A stretch of DNA of 6,232 nucleotides from an uncultured Erysipelotrichaceae bacterium (GTDB lineage Bacteria; Bacillota_I; Bacilli_A; Erysipelotrichales; Erysipelotrichaceae), in NCBI GenBank assembly GCA_902796525.1, contig CADBPB010000117.1:1-6232 (forward strand). Reading direction: 5' to 3'. Under the pieces are notes generated by a model. The model was given only the letters and a program-made list of their open reading frames with translations. It was not told the origin of the DNA and did no database searches. Shown in pieces: positions 1 to 5,176 of the stretch (position 1 is its first letter; the number at the start of each line of letters is the position of its first letter). The position numbers and the translations under genes are program-made.

Positions 1-447
1 GATTACATACTTGCTATGTGGATGAAGGAGACAGATACATTAGGCAAGGTCGAACCTTTTGAAGGCACTTATAAAGACGGAGACGATTTCTATCTGCTTG
101 TCGGTCTTTATATCAATAAAGAAAGCTACGACTATGAACCAGGTTCTGTGCCAGCAACGAGCGATGTCGTCCCAGATAAGATCAAATATGTTTTTGCTGA
201 AGCACTGAACTTCAACGTCAAAGGCGGAACGGTCTTGGAGTACGAGCGAAGCAATAACCTGACCTTAGTGCTGATCAAGGGCAAGGTCGACAGCTGCAAA
301 GTCGAACCGGAACCGAAAAAAACGACACCTGCAGCGCCGGTTGCTATTCCGATGACCGGTGTGGATGGCATAGCGTTCTCTATGACGGATTGCATCAGTC
401 TGTTAGGCATCTGCCTGGCCGGAATCCTTCTGAATAAGAAGAAATAA
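1..447 (+). CDS. C-terminal part of a cell-surface protein with an LPXTG-like sorting signal (5' partial)
   Basis: The frame is open from base 1, so the ATG at 16 is probably internal and the true start lies upstream. The visible part is about 148 residues. Its first ~90 residues look like a small beta-rich extracellular domain (alternating hydrophobic and charged residues, Gly-Lys-Gly turns), similar in style to the short beta-sandwich repeats in Bacillota surface proteins; I cannot name the family. A Pro/Lys/Ala-rich linker follows (PEPKKTTPAAPVA), as in wall-spanning segments. Next comes IPMTG (346-360), a hydrophobic stretch (SLLGICLAGILL) and a terminal KKK. That order matches a sortase sorting signal with a variant motif: Ile replaces Leu and the remaining P-x-T-G is kept. 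Inference: the protein is wall-anchored by a sortase, or simply membrane-anchored by its tail. The stop TAA is followed directly by a second in-frame TAA. The gene ends in its own terminator, so it is separate from the next unit. Confidence 0.75.
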   Translation, partial: DYILAMWMKETDTLGKVEPFEGTYKDGDDFYLLVGLYINKESYDYEPGSVPATSDVVPDKIKYVFAEALNFNVKGGTVLEYERSNNLTLVLIKGKVDSCKVEPEPKKTTPAAPVAIPMTGVDGIAFSMTDCISLLGICLAGILLNKKK

Positions 448-471
448 TAACAATCGTTAAACGATGATATG

Positions 472-501
472 AAAGAGAAGCCGAAAGGTTTCTCTTTTTT
501 T
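472..501 (+). terminator. Rho-independent terminator of the surface-protein gene
   Basis: AGAGAAGCC (474-482) pairs with GGTTTCTCT (487-495) around a GAAA tetraloop. That gives nine base pairs with one G-U pair, and the stem can be extended by A-T pairs at its base. An unbroken run of seven T follows (495-501). It lies 24 bases past the stop at 447 and has the classic intrinsic form on the plus strand. Confidence 0.9.
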
Positions 502-527
502 GAAGAACCCGTATCTTCATTTATAAT
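500..527 (+). promoter_or_regulatory. Sigma-A type promoter for the lipoprotein-EIIC unit
   Basis: A perfect -10 box TATAAT lies at 522-527. TTGAAG at 500-505 matches the -35 consensus TTGACA at four of six positions, with a 16-base spacer. The -35 box shares its T residues with the end of the preceding terminator, so the old unit ends where the new one begins. Transcription would start near 534, leaving a short leader of about 45 bases before the ATG at 580. I see no obvious operator or riboswitch in this leader. Confidence 0.7.
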
Positions 528-563
528 GATAGTGACATTGAATGATGATCCGCTGATACACAT

Positions 564-570
564 AAAGGAG
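564..570 (+). promoter_or_regulatory. Ribosome binding site fixing the lipoprotein start
   Basis: AAAGGAG is placed nine bases before the ATG at 580. It decides the start: the longer in-frame reading from 469 would begin just upstream of the terminator hairpin and would put a poor N-terminus ahead of a clear signal peptide. Confidence 0.85.
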
Positions 571-579
571 ATCCGAAAC

Positions 580-2082
580 ATGAAAAAAGTCATATGCATC
601 CTGCTGATACTGCTATGCGCATGCGCGTGCACCAGAACCGAAGAGTACGATGCCGAAGAAATCATTAACCACCATAACAAAAACGAAACGATCGGCGTAC
701 CGTTCCGCACGGAAGTCGAATGGATCGTGGAACCGTCCATGGTCATGGAATCGGTGAAGATGCTGAAAGCGGAAGCGCCGTTAGGCTATCCCGTCCTGGA
801 ACATACCGGTCATCCGCAGGAATGGGACTACATGGCAGGAAAAGGACCTTTTCTTATCGATAAAGCGGAATACATCGGCGCGCCTGTTTATACCGCTAAC
901 GCCATCGCCGGAGCTGACGGGAACATCTATGACTACGACGGCAATTTTCTAAACGAAGGATACGATGTACATTATGGGACGGGATCCGGATTCGAAAAAA
1001 GATATCTGGATCACAATATGTCCGAGATCTACAGCGGAGATTTCATCGGCACGGTAGAACGCAACATACTCAGCGATCTTTCCGGAGGCGATCTCGGCCT
1101 GTTCGAGTATAAAGGAGTCCTGTACAGTACGCTGATGGATTATCACGATATCGATCGCGATATCCTGACTTACGGATACGAACTGCTGTTCAACGGAGAA
1201 GTCGATATCGAAAAAGATCTGGAGTATCGCAAGGCGACAGCCGATGATCTGTTCGGCTGTCGGGCTGCTGTTCCGGTTTTTGAAGGAAAGATCCTTGCAG
1301 GAGAAGTGTATGACATGGCGATCTACGACGGGAAAGGAAACAGATTGTCTGTTTTCGACAATACGGAGGAGAGCGAAGAGATCGATTTCACGAACGGCTT
1401 CCTGACGGTGGAGAATCGTGTGAGGGATGGCGTCGCACTGACCGTCCGATATACATTCTACAGTGTAGATGAACAGAGATACATCACCGATTTCGATTAT
1501 GAAGAAGTCTTGCCGTTTGTCGAAGGGTATGCGGCTGTCAGGAAAGACGGGAAATGGGCATACATCGATGAAAAGGGCGAGCTTGTAACGGACTTCATCT
1601 GGGATAATGTTTCGACAATGTACGAAGGAAGAGTCTATGTCGGATTGAAGGACCGTTTCGGGATCCTGGATCTGAAAAACACCTTGGCAAAGGGCACAAA
1701 GGTGACGATGGAGACCTGCTACGGAAGCAGCGATCCGCAGATGGCATATGCAGCGATCTCGGCTCTAGCGATACATGTTCCGAAACAGATGGAGCGTGAT
1801 CCGGAAACGGTTGCGGCAGAAGAGGAAACGGAAAAAGCGCGCAAGATCATCGGCGTGATCACCCCCCGTTTCGATGACATCAACGTTCGGGAAAAGCCGA
1901 GCACTTCCGCAAAAGTCGTCGATGTGTTAAAAAACGAAGGAAACGAAGGGAATGAATTCTATTTCATGCAGTTCGTCTATGAAGTGACGGAAGCCGAAGA
2001 TTATACCTGGTACAGGATCGGCACCGATCGCTGGGTCGCGGATCACGGCAACTGGTACGAAGTCGAACTGTTTGGAGAATAG
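580..2082 (+). CDS. Lipoprotein with WG-type repeats and a C-terminal bacterial SH3-like domain
   Basis: The protein has 500 residues. The N-terminus is a lipoprotein signal peptide: KK at 2-3, hydrophobic core 4-12, then L-C-A-C-A-C at 12-17. Cys15 (LCA|C) is the best lipidation site and Cys17 a possible one, so the protein should sit on the outer face of the membrane. The middle is beta-rich with many Asp-Gly turns. Around residues 312-370 is a recognisable WG-type repeat (DGKWAYIDEKG with Trp326), followed by a weaker copy (RFGILDLKN); earlier segments such as residues ~110-125 may be degenerate copies. Residues ~424-498 resemble an SH3 domain of the wall-binding type: INVREKPSTSAKVVDVL, then TWYRIG and a final Trp-rich strand. 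WG repeats and SH3 domains usually mediate binding to proteins or peptidoglycan; no catalytic site is visible. It is the first gene of a unit with the EIIC gene 39 bases downstream and no terminator between them. Exact role unknown; an extracellular sensor or partner of the transporter is only an inference. Confidence 0.85.
   Translation: MKKVICILLILLCACACTRTEEYDAEEIINHHNKNETIGVPFRTEVEWIVEPSMVMESVKMLKAEAPLGYPVLEHTGHPQEWDYMAGKGPFLIDKAEYIGAPVYTANAIAGADGNIYDYDGNFLNEGYDVHYGTGSGFEKRYLDHNMSEIYSGDFIGTVERNILSDLSGGDLGLFEYKGVLYSTLMDYHDIDRDILTYGYELLFNGEVDIEKDLEYRKATADDLFGCRAAVPVFEGKILAGEVYDMAIYDGKGNRLSVFDNTEESEEIDFTNGFLTVENRVRDGVALTVRYTFYSVDEQRYITDFDYEEVLPFVEGYAAVRKDGKWAYIDEKGELVTDFIWDNVSTMYEGRVYVGLKDRFGILDLKNTLAKGTKVTMETCYGSSDPQMAYAAISALAIHVPKQMERDPETVAAEEETEKARKIIGVITPRFDDINVREKPSTSAKVVDVLKNEGNEGNEFYFMQFVYEVTEAEDYTWYRIGTDRWVADHGNWYEVELFGE
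1933..1956 (+). repeat. Nine-base in-frame tandem repeat in the SH3 region
   Basis: AACGAAGGA (1933-1941) and AACGAAGGG (1942-1950) are adjacent, followed by a partial third copy AATGAA (1951-1956). They encode N-E-G-N-E-G-N-E at residues 452-459, in what should be a loop between the first strands of the SH3-like domain. The frame is kept, so changes in copy number would only lengthen or shorten the loop. Confidence 0.7.
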
Positions 2083-2121
2083 CGGCAAATCACTTGCACA
2101 AAACCCGCAAAGGAGCACACT

Positions 2122-3345
2122 ATGAAAAAGATAATCAGTTGGATGACGGAGGTATTCGGTCCCAAAGCGCAGCGCTTTGCGGAAAACCCCTGGATCGCTT
2201 CCGTTCAGGAAACGATGGTCTCAGCCATACCGGTCATGATCATCAGTTCGTTCGTTACGATCATATCCATTGCAAATGAATATATCGAAAATTTTCCCGA
2301 TTTCTCTTATCTCAGCAGTTTTACGATGGGGTTGAGTTCCCTGATGGTCGCCTATCTGCTGCCGACGATCGTGCTGGAAAAGCTGGAGTTGCCGAAGTAT
2401 TCCAGACAGGCCGGCTTTATGGGAGCCGCTTCGTTTCTGGCAATGAGCGGAGCTTCTTTCAAAGAAGGGAACTTCATAATAGAAGCATCGAGAGTCAGCG
2501 CCAGCGGAATGTTTGTGGCGATCGCCGCAGGTCTGTTCACGGCCTTCGTCATGAAACTGTTTTCCTCGAACAGCATCTTTTCCAAAGACAGCAGGATGCC
2601 TGACTTCCTGGTCAACAGTTTCGATTCGATGGCTCCGATCATGACCGTCATGGTCACGGTATTCGTCTTATCGAACGTGCTGCATCTCGACATCTACAAT
2701 ATCATTTCAATTCTGGTATCGCCGTTGATCCGCATCATCCAGAGCTGCTTCGGCATGACCCTGCTGGTCTTTCTGATGTCGTTCTTCTATTCGTTCGGCA
2801 TTTCGCCCTGGCTGCTGAATCCGGTCTATTACACGGTCGGACTCGATGCCCTGGCAAGAAACGCCGCGGCTGTCGCTGCCGGAGGAAGGCCGGAACTGGT
2901 GATGACGGTGGAAACGATCAGCGGCTGGACGATGATCGGCGGAACGGGCTGCACCCTGACGCTTTGCATCCTGTTCTTCTTGTGCCGGTCGGCCAAGCTG
3001 AAATCGCTGGGCAAGACCTGTATCATTCCATCGCTCTTCAACATCAATGAACCGATCGTCTATGGCGCCATCGTCTTCAATCCTCTGCTGATGATCCCGA
3101 TGTGGATCAACGCTATCCTGTCATCGGTCATTACCTATCTGGTCATGAAAGCCGGTCTGGTGACGATCCCTTACCGTTCTTTCCTGCTTTGGTACGTACC
3201 GCAGCCCCTGCTTCCGTTCATGACGAACTACGACTTCCGGGGCGTGATCCTGGTACTCGCACTGATGCTGATCACGGCAGCGGTATGGTATCCTTTCCTG
3301 ATCGCCTATGACAGGCAATGCCTGAACCAGGAAAAAGAAGGATGA
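2122..3345 (+). CDS. PTS EIIC membrane component, lactose/cellobiose (CelB/ChbC-like) family
   Basis: The protein has 407 residues, is strongly hydrophobic with about ten membrane segments, and is slightly shorter than typical CelB/LicC proteins (about 430-450). It aligns by eye with the family along its length: the N-terminal ENPWIASVQETMVSAIPVMI, GGTGCTLTLCILFFL, then the signature FNINEPIVYGAIVFNP with the conserved Glu310, and a C-terminal RGVIL...YPFLIAYDRQ. Family members take up and phosphorylate beta-glucosides or oligosaccharides together with cytosolic EIIA and EIIB. Odd point: the conserved substrate-site motif usually written GIHG reads G226-I-S-P229 here, so Ser228 stands where His is expected. 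No EIIA, EIIB, glycosidase or regulator gene lies in the window. AAAGGAG at 2109-2115, six bases before the ATG, sets the start. It is probably co-transcribed with the lipoprotein gene. Sugar specificity cannot be read from the sequence; a non-standard or regulatory permease is possible. Confidence 0.88.
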   Translation: MKKIISWMTEVFGPKAQRFAENPWIASVQETMVSAIPVMIISSFVTIISIANEYIENFPDFSYLSSFTMGLSSLMVAYLLPTIVLEKLELPKYSRQAGFMGAASFLAMSGASFKEGNFIIEASRVSASGMFVAIAAGLFTAFVMKLFSSNSIFSKDSRMPDFLVNSFDSMAPIMTVMVTVFVLSNVLHLDIYNIISILVSPLIRIIQSCFGMTLLVFLMSFFYSFGISPWLLNPVYYTVGLDALARNAAAVAAGGRPELVMTVETISGWTMIGGTGCTLTLCILFFLCRSAKLKSLGKTCIIPSLFNINEPIVYGAIVFNPLLMIPMWINAILSSVITYLVMKAGLVTIPYRSFLLWYVPQPLLPFMTNYDFRGVILVLALMLITAAVWYPFLIAYDRQCLNQEKEG

Positions 3346-3358
3346 GATCCTTCTTTTT
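3332..3358. terminator. Bidirectional terminator between convergent units
   Basis: AAAAAGAAGGAT (3332-3343) and ATCCTTCTTTTT (3347-3358) are perfect inverted repeats around a three-base GAG gap (in practice a five-base loop). The plus strand ends in a run of six T, and the minus strand carries a run of five T after the same hairpin. The 5' arm holds the last codons of the EIIC gene and the first base of its TGA stop. On the other side it lies 27 bases past the end of the MATE gene (3386), so it can serve both units. The 40 bases between the genes hold nothing else I can identify. Confidence 0.88.
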
Positions 3359-3385
3359 TAATAATGATGAAACAGTGATGAACGG

Positions 3386-5173
3386 TCAGCGATCGATCGA
3401 TACGATGAGATTGTTGCTGCTGAAAGTGCTGAAATAACGGACTTCCTTTGCAGTGTTCATCACCATGCGGATACCGATGTGTTCCTCGGGGGAATCGTAG
3501 CGGTGAAGCTCGTAGAAGGAAGTCGGATCGAAGAGATCGCCCAGATCGGTCATGCTGAAGCAGATCGCCGTATCGCTGATCAGCAGACGGAAATCGATGA
3601 CGATGTCATCGGTTTTCTTTTTCTTTGCGTGGTCCAGGACATTCATCGCCATCTCTTCCACGAAGAGGCCTGTCAGCATCGCTTTCTTGCGGTCGATCTG
3701 ATGATCGAGAATGAACTGCTGCGTCATGGCGCTTGCTTTTATCGCGTCATCGACATTGCCGATCCGGACATAGAGATTATCCGTGGGCGATCCGCCGAAT
3801 TCATCCGGCAGAAACATAAGTTGCTTCCAGGTACGCGGAAGTTTTTTGTAGTACAGGAAGTTGGCCAGGAAGATCAGCAGCAGCAATATAAGCTTGCTTA
3901 GGGCGACGGAAGAAAGCAGACCTTTGGAACCGTAGGCCATGCTTAACAGAATGGCGCATGATACGGGAACGATGAAACGTTCAAAAAAGCTCAGCAGGTT
4001 GGCCCGCCTGAGGTCACCGATCCCTTGCAGGAAGTGCTGGATGAGCACGGCGATCGTATCGAAGACCAGAGCCACAGACATGCAGCGGATCGAAAAGACC
4101 GCAAGGGAAAGGACTTCGGGCTCGCTGGTGTAGAGTCCGACCAGCGAAGGAGCGAACGCAAACACGACAGTAGCGATGCTTCCTGCGATCGTTACGCCCA
4201 GTCGGATGGCATAGGAATACAGCCGTTTCAGTCCCTGCAGATCATTGGCGCCATGATAGATTCCGGTCATCGTGATCAGAGTCCTGCCCAGACCGGAAGG
4301 AACGCAGAAGAAGAATACGAGCAGATCGTTCTGTATGCCTCTGGCGGCGATGGCCGCCGAAGAGAAGGCGATCGTGATGTTGATGTAGTTGATCAGGATA
4401 TCACGCAGCGTACCGGCAGTACGTTTGATCAGCGCCGGAGATCCGTATCTGACGATATCTTTCACCTGATGGAAACCGATCGCTTTCGGAGAAAGACGGA
4501 AGAAGCTGTCTTTTCTTAGGAAGCAAGGGAGCAGGATCAGAAATTGAGTGAGATAGGAAAGCGAAGAAGCGATGCCGATGCCGAACGCTCCGCCATGAAA
4601 GACGAAGATATTGAGAAGGTTGCTTAGGATATCGGTGATACATAGAACAAGCGAAGATACCGTAAAAAGCCGTTTCCCGTTGTTCATGACAAGAACGGGA
4701 CTGATGATCTGGATCAGGATCATGAAAGGAATGCCGATCATGTATCCATGCAGATAGGCAAATAGATATGGGTTCAGTTCAGGATACTTGTTCAGGGAAA
4801 CGCCGCACAGATGCAGAAGCGTCGTCGGAATGAACAGACAGGCGGCAGTCAGCAGTCCTGCCAGCAGGATCGCCATAAGGAACGATAGATTGAATGCCTG
4901 GTTGGTTTCCTCTTTTTTTCCCAGACCGATCAGACGGGAACAGACGATATTGCAGCCGGTGGCGATCAGGCTGGTAAAGACTGAGACGATGCCGGAGAAA
5001 GGCTTAAGCAGCGAGATGCCGGAGAAGACTTCGACACCAAGAAAGCGGCTGGAAATGATGCCATCGATCAGGACGGTGATGACGCCGGTGATTTCGGTGA
5101 CGATCATGGCGATCGCTGTCGACAGGAACATCGTCGAGATGTTGCCGGATGTGGAGCGTAGTTTTGTTTTCAT
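3386..5173 (-). CDS. MATE-family efflux transporter fused to a C-terminal RsbW-like HATPase domain
   Basis: The protein has 595 residues, against roughly 440-480 for plain MATE proteins. Residues ~10-445 form the transporter in two halves: the N-lobe (~12-220, including CSRLIGLGKKEETNQAFN at 78-95) and the C-lobe (~235-445, including QGIGDLRRANLLSFFERF at 383-400). MATE proteins export cationic drugs or metabolites in exchange for Na+ or H+. After the last membrane segment, residues ~453-595 form a soluble domain of the RsbW/anti-sigma HATPase type. Its N-box is EEMAMNVLDHA (Glu507, Asn511, His515), its G1-like box is DLGDLFDP (Asp543, Gly545), and a reduced G2 box HIGIRMV (Gly567) precedes a typical C-terminal strand pair. 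Asn and Asp for Mg-ATP binding are kept, so nucleotide binding is plausible. MATE C-termini are cytoplasmic, which fits. The ATG at 5173 lies three bases after the upstream stop, without a good ribosome binding site, which suggests translational coupling. Substrate and the role of the ATPase domain are unknown; partner-switch regulation or kinase activity is inference. Confidence 0.88.
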   Translation of the reverse strand: MKTKLRSTSGNISTMFLSTAIAMIVTEITGVITVLIDGIISSRFLGVEVFSGISLLKPFSGIVSVFTSLIATGCNIVCSRLIGLGKKEETNQAFNLSFLMAILLAGLLTAACLFIPTTLLHLCGVSLNKYPELNPYLFAYLHGYMIGIPFMILIQIISPVLVMNNGKRLFTVSSLVLCITDILSNLLNIFVFHGGAFGIGIASSLSYLTQFLILLPCFLRKDSFFRLSPKAIGFHQVKDIVRYGSPALIKRTAGTLRDILINYINITIAFSSAAIAARGIQNDLLVFFFCVPSGLGRTLITMTGIYHGANDLQGLKRLYSYAIRLGVTIAGSIATVVFAFAPSLVGLYTSEPEVLSLAVFSIRCMSVALVFDTIAVLIQHFLQGIGDLRRANLLSFFERFIVPVSCAILLSMAYGSKGLLSSVALSKLILLLLIFLANFLYYKKLPRTWKQLMFLPDEFGGSPTDNLYVRIGNVDDAIKASAMTQQFILDHQIDRKKAMLTGLFVEEMAMNVLDHAKKKKTDDIVIDFRLLISDTAICFSMTDLGDLFDPTSFYELHRYDSPEEHIGIRMVMNTAKEVRYFSTFSSNNLIVSIDR

Positions 5174-5176
5174 GTT

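Noticed and set aside
16..18. ATG at 16 as the start of the surface-protein gene
   Set aside because: No ribosome binding site can be judged and no signal peptide follows; the open frame from base 1 and the domain context suggest an internal Met.
469..579. Longer N-terminus for the lipoprotein starting at ATG 469
   Set aside because: It spans the terminator and promoter, has no ribosome binding site, and would bury the signal peptide that begins at 580 behind AAAGGAG.
132..746. 204-residue minus-strand open frame
   Set aside because: It crosses the surface gene, the terminator and the lipoprotein start on the opposite strand, and matches no recognisable protein style.
1147..1164. Inverted repeat GATATCG-ATCG-CGATATC as a possible operator
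   Set aside because: It lies in the middle of the lipoprotein coding sequence (encoding HDIDRDI) and is readily explained by codon use in a GATC-rich gene.
3479..4519. Plus-strand open frames of 140 and 164 residues
   Set aside because: They run antisense inside the well-supported MATE-HATPase gene; their composition is that of a reverse-complement shadow.
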